From Pseudogymnoascus destructans (taxonomy: Eukaryota; Ascomycota; Leotiomycetes; Thelebolales; Thelebolaceae): 64,000 nucleotides of DNA. The stretch lies in contig NW_020167522.1 of assembly GCF_001641265.1 (NCBI RefSeq), forward strand, positions 372,001 through 436,000, read 5' to 3'. The translations under genes and the position numbers were made by a program. Position 1 is the first letter of the stretch. Every line of letters begins with the position of its first letter. Positions 1 through 10,494 of the stretch are shown here, one piece after another. The notes under the pieces are model-generated. The model did not search any database. It saw only the letters and a list, made by a program, of their open reading frames with translations, and had not been told where the DNA came from.

Positions 1-39
1 GATGTACATGGCAAAGGTGGGAGGGCAGAAAGTATATAC

Positions 40-109
40 CTTTAGGCCGTCTAGTGGAAGGTCGCGGAGGGGTGTGGACCACGGATGTCTGGCTGTCGTC
101 GTCGTCCAT
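40..109 (-). CDS. 5' exon of a gene running off the left edge (partial, tentative)
   Basis: Reading leftwards, an ATG at 109-107 opens a short acidic then Ser/Thr/Pro-rich peptide (MDDDDSQTSVVHTPPRPSTR) that stays open to an AAG|GTATAT donor at 39. This looks like the first exon of a gene whose body lies outside the window. A longer overlapping frame (51-251) has no protein-like character. No family can be assigned from 23 codons, and the call rests only on the start, the composition and the donor-like site. Confidence 0.3.
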
Positions 110-873
110 TATGGCGTGTATTTTGACTCGTGTGGGCGAAAGATATTGTCCAAAGTAGCTTGTGAAGCTGGCTGAAGATACCCCAGATATACAATCGATA
201 TTGTTGCAACGAAGAGGTAGAGATAGAAATGGTTTGACTTGTTGTTAGCACAGTAACTTGTTCTGTCGCATGGTTCTCTGTGATAAATGCCTCTCTTTTG
301 TTGTGAAACTGGGAGGTCTTGCGATGGTCTTGCGAGATCTTAACTGGTGCATCTCCAGCTAAGTGAAATGGTGATGCGGGGAGTGAGGTCTGCTTAGTTA
401 TCGAACGTCATTGGTCGCTGATAGGGGAAAACGCCACTAGTCCCTGATAATTCAGGCCAATATGTATGTGCCACGTGGCATTCCTCCAGGGGTCATCAAC
501 CACCCAAAACGGAAATGAAGATGGTGGACTCAGGTGCGAATTCCACCTCATGATATGTTGGTCCTCAGAAGGTACATGGACTGGTCAAGGAAGGAGGTTG
601 ATCATATTGTTGGTTATACTCGATTCCATCGCTACTGTGCTCTCTACTGGTTGTTCCCGTTCCGATTCCTTGCTTTACTATGGAAAGTTCATACTCTATA
701 AACCGACAATTGCTTGCCAGAACGAGCGACCCATTGAGCGCTATTTCTCATATTGTACTGTGTTGCAGATCAATGTAGCTGCGTGAAATCCACAGACGAA
801 AGATCGAGCAGTCCGGCCATATATTTGCCCCACAAGACACCTCAAGAAAACCACTTGACCCATACAGCGAAGA
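110..873. other. intergenic region, no gene seen
   Basis: This should hold the promoter of the left-edge minus-strand gene and the 3' region of the C2H2/cupin gene. A plus-strand open frame at 466-786 has no recognisable domain and no splice or composition support. I see nothing else. Confidence 0.5.
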
Positions 874-2613
874 TTAAATCACCACTCCTCGCTCAATTCT
901 GACAGAAGTGATGTGGATGACGGCGTCCTCATAGCTTCGATTGCCAACAATGCAAGACCCAAGGCCAGTAACCCGCCACATCCCGCCTTTACCAATGGCA
1001 AAATCAGCCCCATCAACGTGAACCTGGAGTTTACCAGATACCACGTAGCAGACGCGGACGAATGTCTCAAGAGGAAACCCAAAGCTGCGGCCGCCAAGGA
1101 TAGTTTGGATGGCGAAGCTGGTATTGGCAAACTCGGTGACGGTTGGATTGTTGCGGATATGGTGGGCTGAATAAGCAACTTCTGTGTGGTGTTAGTACAA
1201 ACACTTTGTTAACTGATACCAGCCCACGGGCGTATTTACCATGGCCCCCAGAGTTAAATTTGTCTCTCGCAGTTCTGACGGTCCCTGGGCTAACTTCCCA
1301 ATCTTCCATCGCCGAACGGTATGAAACTTCTGCCGTGGTAATGTTACCAACGGCAGGTTTGATTGGCTTGGGCGATCGAAGGTTCATCGGAGGCCGAACA
1401 ACAACAGGAGAAGAACTGCTGTCGCGCTCAATCTCAACGTCGTGAGCTGCGACCTGAGACTTGACTGGGAAGATAGGCTTGGCTGGGGCAGGTAGCTCAG
1501 TCGCGGCGTTTCGTGGCTTTGACTTCAGCTTGGTCTCTGTAACAACTTCCTTCTCCTTGATCTTTTTGGCAAGTTGGTCTCTCATACCCTCATTGTTGTT
1601 GCGTCCCTGATTCGTATACTTCTGTATTTCCCGACGGGCTGATTCCAAGTTTCTATCTGCTGCCGTTAATTCCGGCTGGGTAATGACCGAATATGTTCTA
1701 TCCCCATTGTCGCGCAGGATCTGGTCACTGTGGCCTTTCTACTGCAGTAAGCATACATGATTAGGAAGATGGATTTGCCGCCACTTACCGGCATATGCCC
1801 AGCAAGGGAGTCCTTGCGGGTATACGACTTTCCGCAACCTTCAATGGGGCATGAGAACCGGCCGTCTTTGCAATCGCATGCTCTGACTATGTCACGGAGA
1901 GATATCTTCGAGCCTTCGTGCTCAACCTTTACAATAGCAGGCTGTAGGCCCGCAGGCGGGGAAGGAGAGCCGTCGGACTCATTGTCCTGTGCCGCCGTGT
2001 CGTCCACCGCCGCATTTAGAACCGCCTTTCGAGAGAAGGACTTCAGGATAGTATCCAGACGAGCATGCTGCGCAGAAGGAGATTTGAGGACAGTATTCGC
2101 AGCTGAAGCGTGTGGAACGAGAGCTTTGGGGGGACTCATGAACGGGCTAACCCCCGGATAAGAGGAGACGTTATTGCGATTTCTTGACTTGGCTGGTGCG
2201 TCATTGGTGTCTCCCTGAGTGGCATCTGTCGCGAGATCTTGAGCAATCCGATAGGAGGTCTTGCGCTTGGCAGGGAGGTTCTCAACCCCTGGCACTTCGT
2301 AGAGCCTGCTTTGGTCCCGGTGCTTGTTCTTCTTTCTTTTCTTCGGTGGGCTCGACGCCAGAGGATCTTTCTCTACTACGATACTCATACCATCGTCATG
2401 GCCAAGGTTATGATCCCTGGAGTTCATGTTATCGAGGCTCTTTCCGCGATGACGTTCCTCAGAACTCTTGCTCTGGCGAGAACTCTTGCTCTGGCGACAA
2501 CGTTTGCGTTTCTTTTTATCAGAGGATGGGTTAGATTTGCCATGACTCTCAGCTTCTCGCTGAATTTGGTCCTCAATGAGGTCGGAGTCGCCGGTGATGC
2601 TTGGACGGGCCAT
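874..2613 (-). CDS. C2H2 zinc-finger protein with C-terminal CENP-C/Mif2-like cupin domain
   Basis: My model has three exons (2613-1789, 1738-1240, 1181-874) and gives 543 residues with all frames closing. The first 250 residues are Lys/Arg/Ser-rich and disordered (KKKRKRCRQSK, PPKKRKKNKHR), plausible nuclear signals. A single finger, C255-x4-C260-x12-H273-x4-H278, is split by the 50-nt first intron, so its second His appears only after splicing. Exon 3 then reads as a cupin: SFAIQTILGG, a VVSGKLQVHVDG strand, IGKGGMWRVTG and DAVIHITSVR. This resembles the homodimerising C-terminal domain of CENP-C/Mif2 (GxGGxWxVxxG). The donor at 1239 (GTAAAT) is preferred because it yields this domain; a donor at 1219 leaves only a hydrophobic tail. 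I see no clear CENP-C motif, so this may be a chromatin-binding paralogue rather than Mif2. A GTAAGT near 2716 suggests an intron in the 5' leader. Family membership is inferred. Confidence 0.75.
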
Positions 2614-2763
2614 GGTGGTTGAAGTAGCGTTGTGGCTGAAGTAGAGGTTAGGACGAACAAACAACAATAAAAGAACACTGTGGACAAAAGCTGTCGGGTA
2701 GAAGAAGCAACTTACGTTTGATGACAATGGGCACTATGTAGAGTTATAGTGAAATAGATGACA

Positions 2764-3627
2764 GGTCAGAAATTGAAAATGCTCCTACTCGTTAAACGCA
2801 AGGTTGTTGGGTAGGTGTAGTGAAATGTTTGTGAGGTTGTTTTCACCTCGGAAATATTAGCAAACGCGCTGTTTACGACCACAACTAGCCCTTTCTATGT
2901 AAGGTGTAAATCCTTTATCATTTAGCTATCGCTGCGATTAGAAACGTGCCTAAGTGAGTAAATTCACGTAAGTAAAGGACACAGAAACTCAAACTCAAGC
3001 GGAATCACTGTTAGATTTACTGCAACATAGAAGTTATAACCCTAGTCTGAATTTTATATCGTAACGGCTTACTTCCAGTTCCCATTGCTGTTATGCAAAG
3101 TGCATGGCTGCAGTTGTGAGAGTCGATTTGGAGGTAATATGTCTGTCGTGGAGGTCAATTCCAACGCCGTGGTGCACAGGAAGCCATTGATGAACACCTG
3201 TCAGGATGCCAATCCCCGGGGTTGTGACGAGCGGAGATTTACACCCTAAATCGTATGGGATTATCCGGCCACCGTAATCACTCTTCTTGGCAGTGGTCGA
3301 CAGAACAGAGATATCACAGAACAGAATACAGTATATAGCAATACGGATTATAATAGAGTCAATTGATTATCTAAATATCTCACCGTTCTACGTAGCTTAT
3401 ATAGGTGATTCCTAGGGAGTAGCCGAAACCCTAAGCTTTGGCTTACCCCCATAGCAGTTGGTCATAGCGATAACTACAGCCAAGCAGGCCAATGGATACC
3501 CTTGGGGAACGCTCCCAAAACAGGGCTAATTCCTTGGCAAATCCCGGGATTTCCCCAAAATCTCCAATACGATCAACAACGCTAGGATTTATGTTGAAAG
3601 CCTCTAGAATGCAACACTAAATGAATA
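2764..3627. other. AT-rich intergenic region, possible LTR relic
   Basis: No gene is visible. From about 3227 to 3577 the sequence starts TGTGACG and ends CAACA, like a small solo LTR of about 350 bp, but I find no target duplication around it. The rest is AT-rich sequence leading to the Fot1-like element. Confidence 0.3.
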
Positions 3628-5402
3628 CAGTAGGACCCCTGTTATAGCGATGTAATTTTGACAACACTTGAATATCGTTATAATTGAAATATCGGTATAC
3701 TAGAAACATGTGATTTAAATTGAATGACTACGTAAACCAACTATCTAGAGTACTCTGCTGCCTCGATGATATTACTAGGGCCTTAATATCAGTAGTAAGG
3801 CGTTCTAAGGCCCTAGAATAGATTTTCCAGCTTGTTCAATCCTTCTGTATATTCTATAAAAACTTGAAGAGCCTAGCGAGCTTCCTGTAGCATTAGCAAA
3901 GGCTGTTCTAGCTCTTCTTCTTCTTCTTTACCTCTTGTAGAATCATATTTTCTTAAGTAGTCGTATCCTCTTCTTCTACCTCTTCGATAGGGTTTAAGAA
4001 GCTTGTAAGTGACATAGCCTCACGGATTTTGCCAGCCTATATAACGTCTTGGAATAGAATATCAATATTCTTACATAGTAGAATAGAAGTCGGCTAGGTA
4101 GTCGAAATAAGGGTTGACTTAAGGAAACAGTTATATATCGTTTGATTTGTAATATCTGTATTCTAATCTTAGAGGGCCCATCGAATTGCGTGTCGAAGAA
4201 TAATAATTAAATATAGATCTTCTTGTTTATCGAAAGAAGAGAGCATTATGAAAAGCTGTTGCTGCTAGTAATAGACCTTGAAATTCTAAATAATTCCTTG
4301 ATTTAAAGGTTGCGTACGGCTTGTTGAATTTAGAGGAAGCCATTTGATTCGAATATTCAAAGGAGGAGGGTGTAATTTAATTCCCGTAATATAAGCACTG
4401 AAATTATCCATTGTAAGAAGAACCTGTCGTCCCCATATATGGCGATAGAATGAAGCCATTTAACCATAACGATTGTTGTATTCCAAGCTTTCGAATTATG
4501 CTTCTATATGCCTTATATTCCTCAAATATCGATTCCTTATAAAGCTCGTGGCTTTTTAGCTTTTCTAATAAACCAAGGTTGAATTCGGTCTTCTCCTGTT
4601 ACATTCATATATAAAATAACCGTTATTCATGCTTTATCCTTCTTAACACCTAGAATACTCTAAGAAAGGAGGACCTCTCGAGGGTCTTATATTCTAGAAT
4701 AATCCAGTTTTAGCCATGTTATATATATCCTTCTTCTCATATTACTTTGTAATAAGCCGTAGCCCTTCCATCACTTCCTCTACATTAGGAATTGACCCTG
4801 CTTCGCTGTGTTGAAATCGTGCTCGAATACCATGCCGTTTCTTGAATTTTTCGAGCTACCGAGTACTAAATTCTAGCTCGGGTTTCTCCGTATAATAAGG
4901 GAGTTGATGCTAGACTTCTCGAGCCTTTTCTCGAAGGATTTCGCCTATATCAAATGCCCCTTTTGCTTCAACTCGAAGCTGCCAATGCCAAAGGACCTCT
5001 TCGAGCTCAGGCAAAGCCGGAACGGATACGAAGGGCAGACGTCGATATAGCTCCAGCTTCAGTATCTAGCCTCTCAAAAGTAGCGCTTAAGGACTCAGAA
5101 ATAGTAGACTAGCTTACTTTATGGCCGTACGTCTCCTAGAACCACTGTATACAGGCTTTCTACGTAGGCTTAGGGTGCTGTCGATGGGCCCATCGACGTA
5201 AGGCACGCGTTGCTCAATTGTAATACCCTGCCGAGCCATTTTACACATACAAAATATAACGATTTTATTACATATTACGGAACGATATCGTAGTATTGTA
5301 AAAGAGTCAAAAATTACATATAAAAAGCCAGCGTAGCCTCAAAATTATCGCTATATAGGAAATACCGGCTAATAGGAGATCGCTATAACAGGGGCCCTAC
5401 TG
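3628..5402 (-). mobile_element. RIP-degraded Fot1/pogo-like DNA transposon
   Basis: A 1775-bp element bounded by terminal inverted repeats of about 24 bp. The left end begins CAGTAGGACCCCTGTTATAG, and the right end is the same on the minus strand except for one base (GGGCCCC). Both ends are flanked by TA (3626-3627 and 5403-5404), the Tc1/mariner/pogo target duplication. Size and ends fit the Fot1 group. The interior is very AT-rich and its coding region is full of stops, so the copy is non-autonomous, although ends that another transposase could recognise remain. Confidence 0.85.
3700..5239 (-). pseudogene. Fot1/pogo transposase, RIP-inactivated
   Basis: From the ATG at 5239 the minus strand reads MARQGITIEQR, then, after a frame slip, a CENP-B-type helix-turn-helix (LRRWAHRQHPKPT) in which expected Gln codons are TAG. 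Around 4400 the second catalytic block is legible as LLTMDNFSAY, followed about 25 residues later by LPLNSTSRTQPLNQGII, the third acidic block of DDE_1 transposases with its Asp changed to Asn. Stops replacing CAG and the loss of that Asp are C-to-T changes of the RIP type. The 3' limit is approximate. Confidence 0.75.
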
Positions 5403-5594
5403 TATTGAGGTTTAACGTTTCCATCTTGCTTCTGACTGCACATATACGAATTTAAAAATGCACGAAGATGCTGGTAACTATTGATTGTATATGGTACTCC
5501 AAGCACATCTAAATCTAGAACCGCATACCCGTCGCTCAACAGGCTCCATAATCTCATGTATAAATCTTCAGTCAAATAACCCCTATGATGCACC

Positions 5595-7208
5595 CTAAAA
5601 GTCAAACTCGCTGTTCACCGTCTCAAAGTGCTTGAAGAAGCCGTGGAACAGCTGAACTCCGAGTCCAGGATCCTTCGATCCTGTCGTTGCGCGAATGCTG
5701 TGCATGCTCAGCTGTGCTATCCCCGCATCGATAGCCCTCACGCCCATAGCGGATGAAAGCATAGGGCCAACAGTGCCACCTGAGCGGCTATCGTTGCGGA
5801 TCTGGAAGATCTGCAGCTTGCTATCTGACAGCTCGGCGACTCGCTGGAGGAAAGCAGTGCTAACCGCATCTGTCGTGACGTGTCCGTTGCTGTCTCCAGA
5901 CACGACCACACCAATGTTCAGGCGTGGTGCATGCTGGTCGAGGTAATCCCCGAGGAAGTTGGGGTTGACGGCGTGCGTCACGTCCGCACTCACCATGAAC
6001 GAGTTCGCGTAAGTACGGCTGAGGGAATCCTTCTCCTTGCCCTCTGTGGCAAAAACTTCGCTTACCCTCTCAATTGTGCCAGGTAGGAAGTTTCCCTTCG
6101 CACCTTGGCGAAGCAAGCTGCCGATTTCCTCATCGTCGAACAGGGCGACGAGGTTGATAGCAAACTTCGGCTCCGGTGCAGCGAGTAAACCCTCGATCGC
6201 CGACCACGAGCAAAGCCTATCATCGATACGGCCACCAAAAATAAAGTCCTTGTTCAGGCCACCGAGTTGAGCTGGCTGGGTGTCAAAGAGCTCAAGCTCC
6301 CAGTTTACAATGTTCTTCGGGTCAACCGATGCTGCGGCGGCAATAGCAGACACCAAGGCCGGAGGCTGTGTCGGCGCAAAGGTGTAGTTTCCCCCGTTTA
6401 AGGTGCTAGATGCAGTCGCTTCCTTTGTGCCAAATAGATCACTGTTGTTAACACCAATGATCGGGACAGCTTGGGTTTCGCGGTTGTTGGTGCCAGTCAT
6501 TCCAGACCCGAAATGAGGTGCAAGAGTCGGGATACGGGCAACTAGACGAGGCGTATTAGCTGATGTAGGTATAGGCAACGATTCAATGGCAACTTACTTG
6601 GGTAATCGAGCTTGGCTAGCTTGGGCGTTACCTTCCCAGTCTGTGGATTCTTGACCAGGATCTTGCCGCCCACACCCAGGTCACGGTCCCACCAGGTCGA
6701 GTTCAACGCACCCGCATACTGTGCGACACCCAGCTGCTCGTATCCAGCCTTTGTGTCCTTCTTCGAAACCGGCTTTAGCCTTGCAGTGAGAGCGTCGACG
6801 TGACTTGCAATAATGGCCACTCCGTCGCCGCTCCTGTAGTCTGAACCGATAGCAAAAGCTATTATGCTGCTTCCGTTCCTCTCGAGGAAGTATTTGCCTC
6901 CCCTCCTAATCTCCGATGACCAAGACGAGCGTTCCGAGAGCTGTTCGGTGTTAGCATTCGTAGTCCCAATCAGAGAGAAGACGCAGTACCTTGGAATACC
7001 CCGCATCGATCAGCTTCTTTGTGAAGTAGTCCACAGTGTGGAATACGGTGGGGTTCTCAGTCAGGAACGAGGTAAATGGTTCGGCGTATGACTCTGGGCT
7101 TCCTGGGCCTTGGACTCGTGGGCGAGCCGGCAGAGCAGCTTGTGTTGCCATTGGAGCTGGAGCTAGAGCTGGAGCTGGGGCGGCAGCGTATACAAGTTTT
7201 CTGGTCAT
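5595..7208 (-). CDS. APE1: vacuolar aminopeptidase I (M18 family)
   Basis: Three exons (7208-6990, 6940-6598, 6541-5595) give 502 residues, close to yeast Ape1/Lap4 (514). This is a zinc metallopeptidase that removes N-terminal residues in the vacuole and is delivered through the Cvt/autophagy route. Family blocks are clear: SHVDALTARLKP (H120, D122), STWWDRDLGVGG near 155, DDRLCSW near 295, FDDEEIGS near 322 (catalytic and zinc-binding Glu pair), VSADVTHAVNP, GDSNGHVTTDA and a C-terminal SMHSIR with the last His ligand. Introns have GTACTG and GTAAGT donors. The first 45 residues are Ala/Pro-rich (an APAPALAPAP run) and could be the propeptide; an in-frame ATG upstream (MFPRFNDTKDI) would add 11 residues. 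It lies just downstream of CARS on the same strand. Confidence 0.93.
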
Positions 7209-7667
7209 GATATCTTTTGTGTCGTTGAATCTGGGAAACATAAGAGGATATAATGAGGATTGGAGGAGGGAGTCAGAGAGTGGGTGAGGGATAGTGAGTG
7301 AGACAGAGAGGAGCAAGAGGGAGCAAGAAGGCAGCTGAAGTGAGATGATGTGACTGACCGATAGATGGTGGGTTGGTCTGGCAGATACCCGCTATGCCTG
7401 TTGTGGCTTCTCTTATCGTGGCTGGGGCTAGTTGGTGGATGGTGGCTGGGGCCGTCCGAGTCATTGAGAGATCGTTGAGCCCTGATTATCAATTATGGGC
7501 GGTTGAAGTGAGAATTGTAACTTTGAACAATACAATACTGCTACAATGCAAGATACAGACAGTGCTTCAACTCGCGCAATGAAGAGGAAATATGTTAGAT
7601 ATATAAATCATTATATGCTTACGTTAATCCACAATCATCTCTACAGACCATTTGCTACTGTTTAGAC
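7209..7667. other. aminopeptidase promoter and CARS 3' region
   Basis: These 459 bases lie between two minus-strand genes. Next to the aminopeptidase start they contain GA/CT-rich stretches (about 7260-7330) typical of fungal 5' leaders. No separate gene is supported. Confidence 0.5.
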
Positions 7668-10224
7668 CTACTTCTTCCCTCCGTACTCCTCCCATAGCTT
7701 CTTTTGCCTATCCCAGTCCTTCTTCAGCTTCTTCCCCGCGCTCTTTGGCACATCCTCACCCTCCTTAGTCTTCGTCGGAAGTCCATCAGCATCCCACGCG
7801 CTAAACTTCTCGTCTCCCTTGTACATCTCGTACGGGCTAACGCTAGCCTTCGCCTTCTTCTCCTCCTCAGCCTTCTCCCTCAGCCTCTTCGCCTCCCCCT
7901 TCTGTGCCGCCTTCTCCCTCTCCTTTGCCGCCTTCTCCTCGCGTTGGGCGAGCAGCTCTTCTTTCGGTACGAACTTGATCAGCGAGGGCTGGCCATCGGG
8001 CCTGTCCTCGAGATACACGCCCAGATTCGTGAGATCGCTGTCGCGGATCTCGTCGCAGAGTTTGAGAATGTCTTTCTTAGCCGCAGCTGTGGGTGCGACA
8101 CGGCGTAGTTCATCGCGGATGCGGGACACGGCGCGGAGGTAGGGCAGGGAGAGGGTTTGGATGTCGTTGGCGCCGGTGGAGACGACGGATGTGAACTCTG
8201 CGTTGATGTCGTTGGCGAGTAAGGTGTCCAAAGAGGCCGACTCGATCCTGAGATCTTTAATCGCCGAGACAACACGGTCATAGACGGAAGAGTAGGGGAC
8301 AATCGCTTCAGCGGGGTTGGTAATCTTGTCCGACGCAGAGGTGGCCCATCCTAGGCCATCGTAGGGTGGAGATGCGTTGGCATCCAGTCCAAAGATTCCG
8401 ACCATCTTAGTCACCCATCGAGCGACATTCTCCACTTCGCGAACGTCAACGGAGGCTTTGTGAGTGTTGACGTATATGTTCGCCTCCTTCACAGCCTCAT
8501 ATATCAAGCGCATTGCCTTTGGCGTGTCGAAAGAGTCTGCGAGGGCTGCCTGCATCTCTGACTGCGCTTTTCCCAGAGCAGCATCCAACGTAGCACTATC
8601 CCCTAAGGAAAGGTTTTCAAGCGGCTCTTTGCCGCTTGCCTCAGCAACCAGCGACTTGGTGGTGGTAAAGAAGTTGTTGACTGAAGTCTCCCATCCGTCA
8701 CCTTGGGTCCTCATATCTGGCGAGATCTCAACACCGTCGTTCCACCTGCCCATAAGAAATAGGATACGCATGGCTCTTGGGGTATAGCCGGTCTTCAGCG
8801 CATCCTGAATAGTCTGAAAGTTCTTCAAAGACTTCGACATCTTCGAGCCAGCAATAGATAGATGGCCCATATGCAGGAAATAGTTGACCCAAGTATGTGG
8901 CTGGCCGTGTTCGCAGTAATACGCTTCGCTCTGGGCCAATTCGTTATCGTGATGAGGGAAGGCAAGATCGATACCACCGGCATGCATATCCATTTGCGAG
9001 CCAAGAACATCAGAAGCCATGACAGAGCACTCAATGTGCCATCCTGGGCGTCCCTCACCCCACGGGCTGGGCCAGCTCGGCTCTCCAGGCTTGGAGCGCT
9101 TCCACAATGCAAAGTCGCCCGCGCCACGCTTGCCACCCAGGCTCTTGGACAGCGATCCCTCGCCATCTGCAATCAATGCCTGGTCATTCTTGCTATCTGG
9201 TCTCAGACGGGCGTACGAGTTTCCAGCCTTCTCGAATGCGGCGATATCGAAGTACACAGACCCCTCGGACTCGTACGCGAAACCCTTCTCAATAACCTTC
9301 TGGACGAAATCGGCGATCTGCGGTACGTATTCCGTAACCCTCGTGATGACGTCCGGTTCCAAAACATTCAGCGCCTCCATGTCGCCCATGAAATCCTTCT
9401 CCCAGTACTGTGTAACATCGGTCCAAATAGAGTGTTCCTTCGAGTCAATGCTCTCCTTGTAAATCGAATCTAGATATGGCAATAAGATCTCGTCTGCGCC
9501 GCCAAAAACCTCTCCTTTTTGCAGAGCCTCCGCTGAAACTGTGAGTGCACTCAAGTGCATCTTCATCTTCGCCTCGTCGTCTCCCGGCTTCCCCTCTCCG
9601 GTGAGAGTTCCCCCAGCAAGAACCTTCGCATATACATCATCGCGTCGCTGAGCATAGTTCTCAGGGGTGAGCTCCTGGCCATTCGATAACAACGCTGGCA
9701 AGTTTCCCTTGGCATATGCCTGGAATGCCTCCTGTCCGCGCTTCGAGATTTCCGATTCCGAGAGAGACTTGGCCTTCTCACGTTCGAGAATTTTAGAACG
9801 GCGCGCTCTTAGAATGATCTGGAGGCATTCAGTCAGTCTCCTATGCGCTAATACAACAACAGAAACGCGGGCATATCAAACTCACCTTATCATCGACATC
9901 GGTAATGTTCATGACAAAGTTGATCTTGAACCCAAAGTAGTCCCGCAGAATGCGCCGAATGATATCGGTCGCGACATAGTTTCTCGCGTGCCCCAAGTGA
10001 GAGTGATCATAGACCGTCGGCCCGCAGACATACCAACTGATCTTCCCCTTCTCGATCGGCACGAAAGGCACTGGCGGCCCAGGCTGGAGCGAATTATGGA
10101 CCTTCAACTGATCCATGATGTGAAATGTGCTTGCGCTCCGAAAGCGGTTTCTCGAAAATATTGCACGGCGCGTATTCAGGCTGACGCGGGCTCGAAGGGT
10201 TCGAAAATAGAGAGAGTGAAGCAT
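7668..10224 (-). CDS. cysteinyl-tRNA synthetase, probably cytosolic and mitochondrial
   Basis: Charges tRNA-Cys with cysteine. Exon 1 ends at 9886, a 67-nt intron (GTGAGT...CAG) spans 9885-9819, and exon 2 runs to 7668. From the ATG at 10116 the product is 793 residues. It has the class I HIGH motif as HLGH (40-43), zinc-site Cys in VCGPT and HIECS, HHDNE, and KMSKS at about 403-407. An in-frame ATG at 10224 adds 36 residues rich in Arg, Ser and hydrophobics with no acidic residue (MLHSLYFRTLRARVSLNTRR), a typical mitochondrial presequence. Alternative starts from one gene would serve both compartments, as known for several fungal synthetases. The C-terminus is a charged Lys/Glu-rich extension. 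The start is shared head-to-head with TRM61. Confidence 0.95.
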
Positions 10225-10494
10225 AGATATCCGCTCATGATACTCCCAACCTGTGTTGCATATAATATTATAAGCGCGTTCGTCTTGTCTATTGATTTGA
10301 CTCACCTTTCTCTCATGCATGAGGCCAGGGCTGGTGAAATGTCGCCAGCACCACCCACACATTGCGGTCCGCGTGTCCTTCAGCCTTGCGGCCCAGCCTC
10401 GCAAGAAAAATAATGCGGCCAATCTCAGCATCGAACGAATCTACGAAACCTCAATCTCCCACCACGCACTGCCAGCAATGCCAATCCACCCACA
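10225..10494. promoter_or_regulatory. divergent promoter, CARS / TRM61
   Basis: 270 bases separate the long CARS start from the TRM61 start. Both are translation-related genes, so shared regulation is plausible. An out-of-frame ATG at 10478 opens a frame overlapping the TRM61 start and could act as a small upstream ORF. No specific factor site is claimed. Confidence 0.5.

Noticed and set aside
466..786. 106-codon plus-strand open frame
   Set aside because: No recognisable motif, biased composition or splice context; likely chance.
879..1178. Minus-strand frame with a hydrophobic C-terminal segment as the end of the C2H2 gene
   Set aside because: Needs a 38-nt intron from a weak donor at 1219. 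The alternative donor at 1239 gives a 58-nt intron and a recognisable cupin.
3227..3577. Possible solo LTR (TGTGACG to CAACA)
   Set aside because: No target-site duplication and no second copy in the window.
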